From Tragulus kanchil (Eukaryota > Chordata > Mammalia > Artiodactyla > Tragulidae): a stretch of DNA of 64,000 bases. The stretch lies in NCBI GenBank assembly GCA_022376925.1, contig JAIOJX010000031.1:142866854-142930853 (forward strand), given 5' to 3'. Under the pieces are notes generated by a model. That model was not told the DNA's origin, ran no database searches, and saw nothing but the letters and a program-made list of their open reading frames with translations. Positions within the stretch are counted from its first letter, which is position 1. Each line of letters begins with the position of its first letter. Shown piece after piece: positions 1 through 11,405 of this stretch. The position numbers and the translations under genes were made by a program.

Positions 1-420
1 TGGCTGGCTCTAGAACCTATCATAAAAAGTGAAGTAAGTCAAAAAGAGAAAGACAAGTATAGTATACTAACTCATATATATGGGATCTAGTAAGATGGTC
101 ATGATAACACACGCAGTGAACTCATGAAAAACAGAGAATAGACATGAAGATATTGTGGAGACCGAACAGTGGGAGGGAGTAACATGGAAACCTATACTGT
201 CATGTGTAGAAAAGATAGCTATTGTCATTGTGCTAGGGGAATAGGAGTACCTACAACCACTTGGAGTGATGGTCTGGAGGGATGGGAGGGGAACTGGGTG
301 GGGGGAGGGTCAAGGGATATGCATATGAATGATCTGGGAACATACATGTACAAAAATTAATAATAAATAAATAAATAAATAAAGTTAAAAAAAGTAGATG
401 ATTATTAAAAAAAACAAAAA
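1..420 (+). mobile_element. L1 LINE 3' end (ORF2 tail, 3' UTR, A-rich tail), first copy
   Basis: The stretch begins inside the last codons of L1 ORF2 (residues [20 protein letters not shown] before the stop near 90) and continues through a G-rich 3' UTR to an ATAA/A-rich tail at about 355-420. The same sequence recurs at 1140-1555, with an 8-bp gap near 127 and G- and A-run length differences. The element is cut by the window edge. It belongs to the left copy of the first ~1.13-kb duplication. Confidence 0.85.
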
Positions 421-536
421 GACGACTCATTGACAAAGACCCTGATATTGGGAAAGATGGAAGGCAGGAGAAGAGGACGACTGAGGGTGAGATGATTGGA
501 TGGCATCACTGAGTCAATGGACATGAATTTGAGCAA
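421..536 (+). mobile_element. BovB LINE 3' end, truncated by duplication junction
   Basis: The motifs actcattgacaaagaccctg, gatggaaggcaggagaagag and ttggatggcatcactgagtc are diagnostic of the BovB (RTE) 3' end. The copy stops abruptly after 'gagcaa' at 536, where L1 ORF2 sequence begins. The equivalent copy at 1556-1766 continues to the normal BovB terminus, so 536/537 is a junction and not an insertion boundary. Confidence 0.85.
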
Positions 537-623
537 CTCGGAAACAGACAAAGAATTAATCTCCAAAATCTACAAGCAACTCAGACAACTCAGCACAGGG
601 AAAATGAGCAGCCCAATCAAAAA

Positions 624-1229
624 ATGGGAAAAGATCTAAAGAGACGCTCCAGAGAGGACATTCAGATGGCGCAAAAAGACATGAAACGATGCTCAATCTC
701 GCTTATTATCAGAGAAATGCAAATTAAAACCACAATGAGATACCACCTCACACCTGTCAGAATGGCCATCATCAACAAATCGACAGACAACAAATGCTGG
801 AGAGGGTGTGGAGAAAAGGGAACCCTCTTGCATTGCTGGTGGGAATGTAAATTAGTACAACCTCTATGGAAGACAATATGGAGATTCCTTAAAAAACTAA
901 AAATAGAAGCACCCTATGACCCAGCAATCCCACTATTAGGCCTATATCCTGATGAAATCAAAACTGAAAGAGGCACCTGTACCCCAATGTTCATTGCAGC
1001 TCTCTATACAATAGCCAGAACATGGAAGCAACCTAGATGTCCATCGACAAATGAATGGATCCAGAAGCTCTGGTACATATATACAATGGAATACTACTCA
1101 GCTGTTAAAAGAAATGCAGAAGACTCAGTCCTAATGAAGTGGCTGGCTCTAGAACCTATCATAAAAAGTGAAGTAAGTCAAAAAGAGAAAGACAAGTATA
1201 GTATACTAACTCATATATATGGGATCTAG
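624..1229 (+). pseudogene. L1 ORF2 C-terminal fragment
   Basis: This 201-codon open frame is the longest in the window. It encodes the far C-terminus of the L1 ORF2 protein, downstream of the reverse transcriptase domain. The familiar block order is visible: [20 protein letters not shown], then [18 protein letters not shown] with its Cys/His residues (about residues 59-75), then [12 protein letters not shown], then [14 protein letters not shown]. The methionine at 624 is internal and not a true start. L1-like sequence continues upstream to 537 in other frames, so the reading frame is already broken. The endonuclease and reverse transcriptase domains are absent. The open frame is followed by an L1 3' UTR and a poly-A-like tail. 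It is a dead, 5'-truncated retrotransposon, not a host gene. Confidence 0.9.
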
Positions 1230-1555
1230 TAAGATGGTCATGATAACACACGCAGTGAACTCATGAGAATAGACATGAAGATATTGTGGAGACCGAACAG
1301 TGGGAGGGAGTAACATGGAAACCTATACTGTCATGTGTAGAAAAGATAGCTATTGTCATTGTGCTAGGGGAATAGGAGTACCTACAACCACTTGGAGTGA
1401 TGGTCTGGAGGGATGGGAGGGGGGGAACTGGGTGGGGGGAGGGTCAAGGGATATGCATATGAATGATCTGGGAACATACATGTACAAAAATTAATAATAA
1501 ATAAATAAATAAATAAAGTTAAAAAAAGTAGATGATTATTACAAAAAAAAAAAAG
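1230..1555 (+). mobile_element. L1 LINE 3' UTR and A-rich tail
   Basis: Sequence downstream of the ORF2 stop includes the G-rich block near 1405-1445 and ends in an ATAA/A-rich tail. It is the second copy of 91-420. It runs directly into a BovB 3' end. Confidence 0.85.
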
Positions 1556-1766
1556 ACGACTCATTGACAAAGACCCTGATATTGGGAAAGATGGAAGGCA
1601 GGAGAAGAGGACGACTGAGGGTGAGATGATTGGATGGCATCACTGAGTCAATGGACATGAATTTGAGCAAGCTCCAGGAGGCGGTGAAGGACAGGGAAGC
1701 CTGGTGTGCCACAGTCTATGGGGTCACAAAGAGTCAGACATGACTGACCTACTGAACTGAACAGTG
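1556..1766 (+). mobile_element. BovB LINE 3' end
   Basis: This is the complete BovB 3' terminus: gatggcatcactgagtcaat, gctccaggaggcggtgaagg, gggtcacaaagagtcagaca, ending in tactgaactgaac. BovB is an RTE-clade LINE very abundant in ruminants. Only the untranslated 3' end is present. Confidence 0.9.
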
Positions 1767-1774
1767 CTGGGGCC

Positions 1775-2043
1775 AGTTTTTCTCTAGCCGCAGAGAACAG
1801 AGGCTACTCTCCAGTTGCAGTGCGTGGTCTTTTCACTGTGGTGGTTTTGCTTGTGGAGCACAGGCTCTAGGGTGTGCGGGCCTCAGTAGCTGCAGTTCCC
1901 AGGCTCTAGAGCACAGGCTCAACAGCTGGGGTGCACAAGCTTAGCTGGTCCTCAGCATGTGGGATCTCCCCAGATCAGGGATCGAACCCATGTCTCCTGC
2001 ACTGGCAGGTGGATTCCTATTTACTGAGTCACCAGGAAAGCTC
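1775..2043 (-). mobile_element. CHR-type tRNA-Glu SINE, antisense
   Basis: The stretch carries 'gtggagcacaggctctaggg', 'catgtgggatctccccagat' and 'cgaacccatgtctcctgcac', and ends in 'actgagtcaccaggaaagct'. Read in reverse complement, this is the tRNA-Glu-derived head and body of cetartiodactyl CHR SINEs. The subfamily is not assigned. Confidence 0.75.
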
Positions 2044-2579
2044 AAAGGTCCAAACATTTAATGGTGGGATCTTGGAAATGATAAACTAGTGGGAGAGAAA
2101 TCGTGGTGGGTGGGTGGAGGCCTGCCTGCTGCCCTTTCAACTAAACCATGCGACCAACATACACCCTGTCTGCTCCTGGATGCAGCTCTGTTTTTAAATG
2201 TTAACAGGATATCAAAGAAGTCTTCAAAGCCTCATGATTGATAAGGCAAAATCAATCCTTTTCACTGGATGGGAATTATGCTGTTTTTTAAAAGCACTTA
2301 GCATCTCAAGGGTTCTTTTACAAACATCTCCACAAATCCATGAAGCTACAAACTTTTTTTTAGCAGTTACAGACAGACTACTACTGCTCACAACGCTGTA
2401 TTCTTTCATTCTGTTTCAGATTTCAGTCCAGCTGTTCTGGGAGCTTTTATTTTAGAAACTGGAAAACCAGAGCTATTAATAGTCAGACAGCTAATTTAAA
2501 TCTGATAATGTGCTGACACTTGGCTGCATACTTTGGCACAGATGCCCATGTGTACAATGTATTTATTTCTGTACAAATG
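2044..2579. other. Unclassified non-coding sequence
   Basis: I see no gene, RNA gene or recognisable young repeat here. The open frames at 2198-2455 (+) and 2224-2409 (-) overlap on opposite strands, are short and match no family I know. Confidence 0.5.
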
Positions 2580-2844
2580 TTGTACATGCATATGTATAAA
2601 TAACAGCAAATGCTATGAAGTCAACACTTAATATTTCACAGGGCCACCTGGGAGTTATTGTCTTCCTCATAAAGAGGATACACTTTGACACGCAAAAAGT
2701 ATTCAGACAGTGATTTAAACCTGCAGGTTCAGGGGTCAGAGTTATTAGACTACTGAAGGATTATACACAATCTTTTTCCTGGTAGAAAAAAAGATCCACA
2801 CACACAAAAAAAAACACTATAGAATTCAAGCTATACTTCCCTAT

Positions 2845-3147
2845 GTGTGTCTGTGCTTAGTCGCCTCCAACTCTTTGTCACCCCATGGACAGGTTCCTCT
2901 GTTCATGGGATTCTCCAGGCAAGAATACAGGAGTGGAATACTGGTGAGGATCTTCCCAACTCACAGATCAAACCCAGGTCTCCCACATTGCAGACAGATT
3001 CTTTATTGTCTGAGCCACCAGGGAAGGTCAAGAATACTGGAGTGGGTAGCCTATTCCTTCTCCAGGGGATCTTCCTGACCCAGGAATTGAACCAGGGCCT
3101 CCTGCATTACAGGCAGATTCTTTACCAGCTGACCTACCAGGGAAACC
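2845..3147 (-). mobile_element. Bov-tA/BovA-type SINE, antisense
   Basis: In reverse complement this reads as a tRNA-Glu-related head ('ccctggtaggtcagctgg') followed by the BovA body, with the duplicated 'ggagaag...ccactccagtattc'-like block and the terminal 'agtcg...cacaca' end. Open frames at 2845-3078 and 2847-3296 on the plus strand are antisense SINE sequence and not genes. Confidence 0.9.
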
Positions 3148-3712
3148 TATACTTCCCTATACTTTCCCTCATACCCTTTAAACCACAAACCACTCACTAT
3201 TCAACATACATATACTACAATCTTCCTCTTATTGTTCATGTTACTCTTTGTGAATTCACTATAATTCTATTGGTGGGGCACACGATATGGCCTTGAACCC
3301 CATATAAGAACCTCAGTATATTCAGAGTACCGCTCCAGATTTTCATAATCATAGTTTCCTTCTAACTTTGGCTGTGTATGTTGACTGTTACCTTGATCCA
3401 ATCATAAAATTCCACGCTATTTTTTTTTACAATTCACATGTGTACACACATCTACCCTAGACACACATGTGTTAAATACACTTTCCTGAAGACTTGGGGA
3501 ACAGGGTTGCAGAGGTGGGGCTCATATGACAGCGATGTCAAGAGCTTCAAACAAAGGCAGTCTGTTTTCAAATGTCCTTGCAGCCTCCCTGACACCAGAG
3601 GTTTTCCACTGTCCTTCACTTCATCTAGCTGCCCAACCTCTGACCACCACCATCACCATCACCTTGCCTGCATGTTTCTCTTCTCTCAACAGAAACACAT
3701 TATCTCTTGCTT
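3148..3712. other. Unclassified non-coding sequence (left copy of duplication 2)
   Basis: No element is recognised. The run of CAC/CAT triplets at about 3645-3663 gives a short histidine run in the 3438-3731 frame, but this is low-complexity DNA and not a gene signal. Confidence 0.5.
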
Positions 3713-3976
3713 TGTACATGCATATGTATAAATAACAGCAAATGCTATGAAGTCAACACTTAATATTTCACAGGGCCACCTGGGAGTTATTGTCTTCCTC
3801 ATAAAGAGGATACACTTTGACACGCAAAAAGTATTCAGACAGTGATTTAAACCTGCAGGTTCAGGGGTCAGAGTTATTAGACTACTGAAGGATTATACAC
3901 AATCTTTTTCCTGGTAGAAAAAAAGATCCACACACACAAAAAAAAACACTATAGAATTCAAGCTATACTTCCCTAT

Positions 3977-4279
3977 GTGTGTCTGTGCTTAGTCGCCTCC
4001 AACTCTTTGTCACCCCATGGACAGGTTCCTCTGTTCATGGGATTCTCCAGGCAAGAATACAGGAGTGGAATACTGGTGAGGATCTTCCCAACTCACAGAT
4101 CAAACCCAGGTCTCCCACATTGCAGACAGATTCTTTATTGTCTGAGCCACCAGGGAAGGTCAAGAATACTGGAGTGGGTAGCCTATTCCTTCTCCAGGGG
4201 ATCTTCCTGACCCAGGAATTGAACCAGGGCCTCCTGCATTACAGGCAGATTCTTTACCAGCTGACCTACCAGGGAAACC
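3977..4279 (-). mobile_element. Bov-tA/BovA-type SINE, antisense (second copy)
   Basis: This is an exact repeat of the SINE at 2845-3147, offset by 1,132 bp. Both share the same flanks, so it is one insertion duplicated with its surroundings and not two insertions. Confidence 0.9.
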
Positions 4280-4688
4280 TATACTTCCCTATACTTTCCC
4301 TCATACCCTTTAAACCACAAACCACTCACTATTCAACATACATATACTACAATCTTCCTCTTATTGTTCATGTTACTCTTTGTGAATTCACTATAATTCT
4401 ATTGGTGGGGCACACGATATGGCCTTGAACCCCATATAAGAACCTCAGTATATTCAGAGTACCGCTCCAGATTTTCATAATCATAGTTTCCTTCTAACTT
4501 TGGCTGTGTATGTTGACTGTTACCTTGATCCAATCATAAAATTCCACGCTATTTTTTTTTACAATTCACATGTGTACACACATCTACCCTAGACACACAT
4601 GTGTTAAATACACTTTCCTGAAGACTTGGGGAACAGGGTTGCAGAGGTGGGGCTCATATGACAGCGATGTCAAGAGCTTCAAACAAAG

Positions 4689-6836
4689 GCAGTCTGTTTT
4701 CAAATGTCCTTGCAGCCTCCCTGACACCAGAGGTTTTCCACTGTCCTTCACTTCATCTAGCTGCCCAACCTCTGACCACCACCATCACCATCACCTTGCC
4801 TGCATGTTTCTCTTCTCTCAACAGAAACACATTATCTCTTGCTTTGTCTCAGGTAGAAAAGTTCAGCCATCATCTTATCTTGCTTAAGTACCAGCCTGTG
4901 CTCTCAGTCTCATCATGAATTTTAGCACTTACGGACATTATTTTTCTGTATCAAACAGCTTCCTCCCACAAAATAATTTTGGTGACAGTAGTGAAGATCA
5001 TTTCCAACTCCATTACAGAATGCCCAAACAAAAGCCCTGAGGGTGGGAAGAAGAAAATAAACAAGGCCCAACGGAAAGACTGATGGCTCCTTAAAAGAGA
5101 TCACAATGAGGAAATGGTAGCTGAGAAACTCAACTCCCAAATCATCCACCTTATTTTCTACTAGCAGCCACACAACACTGGAAGTACCACCTTGCAGGAA
5201 CACGATGGGAATCCTGGAGTTGAAAACAACTGAGTTGTTTCAACAGTCATTGAAGCTGTGGGAGTAAAAATCAAAGCCAAAAAGAACTGCTTTTATCTTG
5301 TGCTAAGAAGGCATTTGCAAAGACTTAAAGGCAAGAATATATGCATTTGAGAAGAATTCACCTGGAATAGGCAGGAACGAGGAGGTAGTTGACTTCCACT
5401 CAAGAGACCTGTAAACTGGGTACAGCTCTGTGAAGAGGGCACCAGACATGAAGGAATGTTAACTAGAGAATTCTTGGCTATCTGCTAGGAACTGAGGATG
5501 GAGTGGCCATCCCCTGTGGGAGCTTCCATCCCTACTGATGGCTGGTCAGGTACCTGTATCCATTCCAACAACAGCCATTCCAACATGATCTGTGCTCATT
5601 TATTAACTTTATAATGAAATACATACTATCGAGACATACATCATGTTCTTGATGCTGCATAAAATGTAGACTATAGTCAGGAAATGAGGGGACCTGAAAG
5701 ACCAGTGGGTCTCAACTCAGCCTTGACTGAACATCAAATTGGTTTTTCTAATTCACTTCATCTAGCTAAAGCAGTCTGTTTTCAAATGTCCTTGCAGCCT
5801 CCCTGACACCAGAGGTTTTCCACTGTCCTTCACTTCATCTAGCTGCCCAACCTCTGACCACCACCATCACCATCACCTTGCCTGCATGTTTCTCTTCTCT
5901 CAACAGAAACACATTATCTCTTGCTTTGTCTCAGGTAGAAAAGTTCAGCCATCATCTTATCTTGCTTAAGTACCAGCCTGTGCTCTCAGTCTCATCATGA
6001 ATTTTAGCACTTACGGACATTATTTTTCTGTATCAAACAGCTTCCTCCCACAAAATAATTTTGGTGACAGTAGTGAAGATCATTTCCAACTCCATTACAG
6101 AATGCCCAAACAAAAGCCCTGAGGGTGGGAAGAAGAAAATAAACAAGGCCCAACGGAAAGACTGATGGCTCCTTAAAAGAGATCACAATGAGGAAATGGT
6201 AGCTGAGAAACTCAACTCCCAAATCATCCACCTTATTTTCTACTAGCAGCCACACAACACTGGAAGTACCACCTTGCAGGAACACGATGGGAATCCTGGA
6301 GTTGAAAACAACTGAGTTGTTTCAACAGTCATTGAAGCTGTGGGAGTAAAAATCAAAGCCAAAAAGAACTGCTTTTATCTTGTGCTAAGAAGGCATTTGC
6401 AAAGACTTAAAGGCAAGAATATATGCATTTGAGAAGAATTCACCTGGAATAGGCAGGAACGAGGAGGTAGTTGACTTCCACTCAAGAGACCTGTAAACTG
6501 GGTACAGCTCTGTGAAGAGGGCACCAGACATGAAGGAATGTTAACTAGAGAATTCTTGGCTATCTGCTAGGAACTGAGGATGGAGTGGCCATCCCCTGTG
6601 GGAGCTTCCATCCCTACTGATGGCTGGTCAGGTACCTGTATCCATTCCAACAACAGCCATTCCAACATGATCTGTGCTCATTTATTAACTTTATAATGAA
6701 ATACATACTATCGAGACATACATCATGTTCTTGATGCTGCATAAAATGTAGACTATAGTCAGGAAATGAGGGGACCTGAAAGACCAGTGGGTCTCAACTC
6801 AGCCTTGACTGAACATCAAATTGGTTTTTCTAATTC
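4689..6836. repeat. Local tandem duplication 3 (period 1,082 bp) with 16-bp filler
   Basis: The left copy is 4689-5754 and the right copy is 5771-6836. The right end of duplication 2 overlaps the left end of this one. The filler 5755-5770 (acttcatctagctaaa) is not random: 5752-5767 matches 4747-4762 inside the left copy. The frames 4922-5203 and 6004-6285 (-) are the same sequence twice. Confidence 0.95.
4848..5754. other. Unclassified non-coding sequence
   Basis: No protein family or young repeat is recognised. The last ~50 bases (from 'cagtgggtctcaactcag' near 5702) resemble the start of an hAT-derived MER-type element, but too little is present to call. The antisense frame 4922-5203 (93 codons) has no recognised domain. 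Confidence 0.45.
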
Positions 6837-7150
6837 TCTTTAAACTTATCCTGCTGGTTTCCATTCATGAATCAAATAAAAGTTTGGCAAGTCCTCACTC
6901 TACATTTATGTGAGAATCAAGTCGTCAGCTTTCGGAATTTATACTTTGACACTAGGTGATAGCAATTGCATCCAAGATTGGGATTCATTGCTCTAAGACA
7001 GAAGTGCTAAAGAGAAACCACTGTCTTCTCTACACCAAGTGGAGCAATCAGCCATTCCTGTGTGTCTTTAGTGAATCATACTTCATAACAATAAAAATTA
7101 CTGTTTATTCAGAGTTTGATATTACCAAAAAACTATTGTCAGAGCTCTAC
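6837..7150. other. Unclassified non-coding sequence
   Basis: This is AT-rich sequence with no recognised element. The 68-codon frame at 6956-7162 resembles no family I know. Confidence 0.5.
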
Positions 7151-7290
7151 AAGCATTATTAACTCTTTATCATTATACAGCCTTAAAAGATAGGTACTCT
7201 CCCCTTCAGGCACAAAAAGTTGGAAGTAATTTGCCCATAGTCACACAGTTGAGAAACGATGGAGCATGCATTCACACCTAGGGAATATGA
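7151..7290 (+). mobile_element. Possible MIR/L2-type ancient repeat
   Basis: The order 'actctttatcattatacag', 'aggtactctcccc', 'aatttgcccatagtcacaca' matches the conserved core of MIR or L2 3' ends (cttatcc...ggtac...cttgcccaaggtcacaca). It is strongly diverged. Confidence 0.45.
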
Positions 7291-8505
7291 ACAATGCACT
7301 TGGTATTGCCTAGGTTATTTGTGACTAAGTCATGCCATCCTTTAAAAAGGAACTGGAAAGATCCATCTTGAGGGTCATTCATTTATCCAGATTCAAGGGA
7401 ACACTTGAATTATTAAAAGAATCAAGGCAAGCCCCAAATTAATAATGTCATAGCTGCTTTCCTTGGCAAGCTTTTAACATAATTCATCATTTCCCCCAAT
7501 CCCTGTATCAGGAATCATCTTCATAAGGGCAGGTGTCCAGCATCTCAACACAAGTATCTTATAAACAAATTTGACTGTAAGCCAAATAGAAACCTTGATT
7601 GATACCCAACAGGAGACACAACACCATATGAAAGTTCAAAGCCCTTGTCATATAATTCAGTGGATTCCCAAAATTGGATAATAAAAATATAAAAAGAAAA
7701 GTGAGAAATATTTTAAACGTCCTATTTTAAACTCATACCTAAACCGACATTTGGGCAGGTCCATCAAAAAGCACTTGGTGAGAAATCATCTGTGCAGTAA
7801 CTGCTTTTATACCATGAGCAAAGGTCTGAATTGTAAGTAATATTGGCAAGAACAAGCTATAAGTTAAGATGCAAATCCAAATCGAGTGTGCGGTGTTCTG
7901 GCTTCAAGCCTGGTAATTGAATTTCCAGTTTATTATCCTTAATGTTTTTTAATGTGAGTTTGCAATTCAAGTCAAAATGGAAAGCTGCTCCTCCAAATCT
8001 TTCCCCTGAAGCACTTCCAGGAACAATTTCTTTTCAGAATCAAGAAATGGTTTTGGGTCAGGAGTGCACTGGGTAACTTTTTCAAATTCTAGAAAAGTCT
8101 GTTCCAGGGATGCCCTAAACCATGAATCTACTGAAGGACACTAATTTGGAGACCAGGGATTCTAGATTTTAAACCTGAAACTGGAGCTTCTTATGGAAAT
8201 GGGAAAGCTAAATACTGTGAGCAGGTTTAGAGAGCCAGGTCTCTGCTGGGAATTTCAAGGGTCATACATGGGAGATGGGGCTGTGTTTCAAGTGAAATCT
8301 ACCACTTCAATAAACTTGGTTTGTCCCCTCAACAGTCTGAATCTTTGGTTCTAACAGCTGGACCTTATCAGAAGCCTTGTCTTGCATTTCTTTTTCCCAA
8401 AATTTGCCCTGAAACATGGCTGAGGACTAAATTTCCTTGAACTAGTCTCCTTAATGGAAAAAGAGGTTTATAGGTATTAGCTATCTTATAGTGATAATAA
8501 TAATA
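7291..8505. other. Unclassified non-coding sequence
   Basis: I see no gene, no structured RNA and no recognisable young transposon. No frame of at least 60 codons is open. Confidence 0.5.
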
Positions 8506-8760
8506 ACAAAAACAGTAACTATAAACTTAATGAGGGTTTATTATTTTGTAAGTTATATTCAGCTTTACAGATTACTTATTATAAAATTTAACTCATAATA
8601 GGTTTGAAAAGTAGATGGGTTATTGCCACCCAATTTCATATAAGAAAATTGAAGCTTAGAGATGTCCCATAATTTTCCCAAGGTGATATACCCAGAATGG
8701 AAGCTGAGGTAGGATTCCCACCCAAATCCGTCTTCTCTGAAGATTGTGCTCTTCATTACT
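8506..8760 (+). mobile_element. Possible MIR/L2-type ancient repeat
   Basis: The spacing of 'tacagattacttattata', 'ccacccaatttcatataaga' and 'ttttcccaaggtgatatacc' follows the MIR/L2 core (ttatt...cccattttacagatgag...cttgcccaaggtca). It is diverged and tentative. Confidence 0.4.
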
Positions 8761-9197
8761 AGGCTAAGGAACCGTATATATTTGCTTTTATTTTTAAATT
8801 ATTTAAATGTTCTCATTTATTGTGTGTGAATGTGTGCATATCTATCTGTGTATATACGCATGGGTAAAACAGTATGGAAAATAAAGGTAAACTGAACCAC
8901 AAGCCCATTGCCTACACATGTACAGGGCATGAAAATACATGTATAGTGGTAATAATAAGATAAAAAGCAAATGATTTCACCAATGGTAATTATTAATGGA
9001 TGTCCTTATATACTCTAATGAAAAGTACTCTGTACTGACTTATAAAATACATGTATTTCCTCCTCCACTTATTTTGATTTGTTTCTTTTCCCCTCCACAT
9101 TGTTCTTCATCCAGCATACACTGGTGAACCTTATCTTTTGTTTTCACATATTATATCCTGCTGCTCTTTCCATGTACAGATGTTTATATATGTCAAC
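8761..9197. other. Unclassified AT-rich sequence
   Basis: A short TG/TA-rich stretch lies at 8818-8860. Nothing else is recognised. Confidence 0.5.
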
Positions 9198-9487
9198 GGG
9201 CTTCCCCAGTAGCTCAGCTCGTAAAAGAATCTGCCTGCTATGCAGGAGACACTAGTTTGAATCCTGTGTTGGGAAGATCCCCTTGAGAAGGGATAGGCTA
9301 CCCACTCCAGTTTTCCTGGGCTTCCCTGGTAGCTCAGCTGATAAAGAATCCCCTGCAATGCAGGAGACCTGGATTGGGAAGATGCTCTGAAGAAGAGAAT
9401 GGCTGCCCACTCCAGTATTCTTGCCTGGAGAATTCCATGGCTCCCCCATGGGATTTCAGAGTCAGACATAACTGAGAGGCTTTCACC
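9198..9487 (+). mobile_element. Bov-tA/BovA-type SINE
   Basis: The element begins with gggcttccccagtagctcag, the tRNA-Glu head, and includes a repeated internal 'gggcttccctggtagctcag' near 9320. It ends with 'cagagtcagacataactgag'. The doubled head suggests a dimeric SINE or a SINE inserted in a SINE. Open frames at 9131-9493 and 9252-9449 (-) are antisense SINE translations. Confidence 0.88.
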
Positions 9488-10565
9488 TTTCATATATGTA
9501 ACTATGTATTTTTAAACAATCATTTCATATTCCATTAACTTATTTAACTAGCTCCTAATAAGTTAATTTAGATTATATAATTTTTTTCATAATGAAAAAC
9601 TTCAGTACAATGAATATTCTCAAGCATATCTTTTGACATAGTTTTGTGAGTACATCCATGTGGCAAACATATAGCAATCAGGTATTTTCAGTCAAGGAGC
9701 CTATGCATTGTCTAAAATTCCTGCAGACCTTGCCACATGTCCTTCTAAAGAGACTGCATCAATTCACCCTCCTGCTAACAGACTAGGACTACTGCTTTTT
9801 ATTGTGTCTACCAACTTTCACATTTGCATCACCCAGTGATCCCACCAATGTTATGAAGCAGGTGGCATATGGGTGTCACCCTTGTTTCCAGCATGAGTCA
9901 AGGCTAGAACCCAGATGTTCTAAGTACAGAATATTGTCCTTGGACAAACTGACTTCATAAAAATGCAAAGAGAAATCAAAGGTCAGTATCCTCTGTTTCT
10001 ACCTCTGACAGTTGAAGAGAGCAAATACAATCGGGAGTGTGTGGTTCAGGCAGCTGGGACAAGGGCTTTCCCCAATTTTGGAACCTACTAAATGCCATTT
10101 ACTTAGAATTTGGTGGGGGAGCCATAACCTTCTATTGTTTAAAGGGATTTTCCTTTGTAATAATTTCATGGAAAGAAAAATGACTTGAAAGTTGTATTTA
10201 TTAAAAAGCCCTAAAGGCATGTGAACATCAATTTACATTTTTATTTTTTATAGAAGAAAAAACACAGTTAAGTATAAATGAATGTCAAACATGTGGTTTA
10301 TATTTCCTTTGAGATGCATGTGGGCTTTAAAAACTAATGGAAATGCCTTAGGAAAAACACACTCCACAATATGGTGAACCTAAAATACACAGAACACTTG
10401 GAACAGGTTGGTTCTTGTGGAGGAGATCCTCTTGACACCTCCCATGAGATTTCAAAGAGGGAGGCAGTTCTCTAAACCCAGGGCCCACCTTGGTTTGGGT
10501 TCATGACCTAGAGAGATGTGAGATTCTTCAGTGTTAAGAAGGCCATTACCGTTACTTCCCATCCA
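9488..10565. other. Unclassified non-coding sequence
   Basis: A weak MIR/L2-like tail may lie at about 9830-9945 ('gttatgaagcaggtggcata' ... 'ctagaacccagatgttct'). The rest shows no recognised feature. Confidence 0.45.
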
Positions 10566-11250
10566 TTTAATGAACACTTCTGTTCTGGGAACTGGAGAAA
10601 TGAAGACAAATTAGAGACAGTCTAGAGCTGGAGTCCTCATAAGAAACTAGATGAGGAAAGAGATAACAACAATGGAAAGTGATCACTGGGATAAAACATA
10701 ATGTCAGGACAGTACAAAGAGGGACATTCATTCTTCCTGAGGTGAAAGAAGGGTGAGGGAAGACATCCCAATGTCTTCTAATGTCATCCTCATGGCATCT
10801 ACTCAGAAACCAGGAGGGTGAACAGGAAGAGTTTACTGATGCTGCGGGGCGCATGTCTATGAACAGAGGTGTGGGAAGTCTGGTTTTACAGCGTATGTGG
10901 GTAGCTGCACTTGACTGAAACACTGAATAGACTGTAGAGGGACAAGCTGACAAGAAGGCTAGAGTGGCAAGCAGGTGTCAGGCCATGCTAAGGTGAACTT
11001 CATGAGGAAGAGCCAGTAGAGGGCTTGAAGGGGAACAGTTTGGGGTTTTAGAAAGAAGATTCTGTCCAACGCATGGAAAACAAATTAGAGGAGAGCAGTA
11101 CTGGGAACAAAGAGGTCAGCTAGGATTTGTTGCCAAAATTCCATAACAAATAATGAAGAGAGAGACAAAGGGACTAGCTTCAAGGGCAGAGAGAAAGGAA
11201 TGAATTCAAACTGGGTAGGCTGGGATGCCTGTGTGTGGTCAAGGGCAAAG
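10566..11250 (+). mobile_element. Possible L2-like ancient LINE remnant
   Basis: The order 'ttctgttctgggaactggag', 'gaggtgaaagaagggtgagg', 'aagagccagtagagggcttg' recalls the L2 3' region (growth from 'cactgttctaggcactgggg' to 'gcattccaggcagaggg'). The match is weak. The 128-codon antisense frame at 10567-10953 is probably an accident within it. Confidence 0.35.
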
Positions 11251-11405
11251 GAAGAGGCCCTGGTAACCCCTGGATGCTATATTTGAACCTGGATGTTTGA
11301 CCTCAGGAACAGATGTTTAGTCCGCATTGGATAAGAGGTGATACATTGACACTCACGGTAATCTATTTGATTTTCTTCTAAACATAAATAGAAGACAACA
11401 GAAAT

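Larger units (their letters stand above)
1..1670. repeat. Local tandem duplication 1 (period ~1,134-1,139 bp), left copy cut by window start
   Basis: Bases 1-536 recur at 1140-1670. The junction lies at 536/537, so the right copy is 537-1670 and the left copy should begin about 600 bp before the window. Differences are an 8-bp gap (near 127 versus 1266), a G-run difference near 290/1420 and A-run differences near 410/1545. The breakpoints lie inside BovB and inside L1 ORF2, not at element ends. Confidence 0.9.
2580..4847. repeat. Local tandem duplication 2 (period 1,132 bp)
   Basis: The left copy is 2581-3712 and the right copy is 3713-4844. There is 4-5 bp of shared sequence at the junction (ttgt), which allows sliding of the exact breakpoint. 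By eye the copies are identical, including the A8-A9 runs near 2808/3940 and the embedded SINE. Perfect identity over 1.1 kb, including homopolymers, implies either extreme recency or a technical copy. Confidence 0.95.

Noticed and set aside
3645..3663. Histidine-run coding signal (CACCACCATCACCATCAC)
   Set aside because: This is short low-complexity DNA in a 97-codon frame with no other protein-like feature. It is duplicated with its surroundings at 4777.
2847..4428. Pair of identical 149-codon open frames (2847-3296, 3979-4428) as a duplicated gene
   Set aside because: Both run through an antisense Bov-tA SINE and share identical flanks. They have no start context, domain or splice evidence.
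2580..6836. A tandem array or satellite with ~1.1-kb units
   Set aside because: Adjacent duplications contain different sequences. No unit is shared along the window, so it is not a satellite array.
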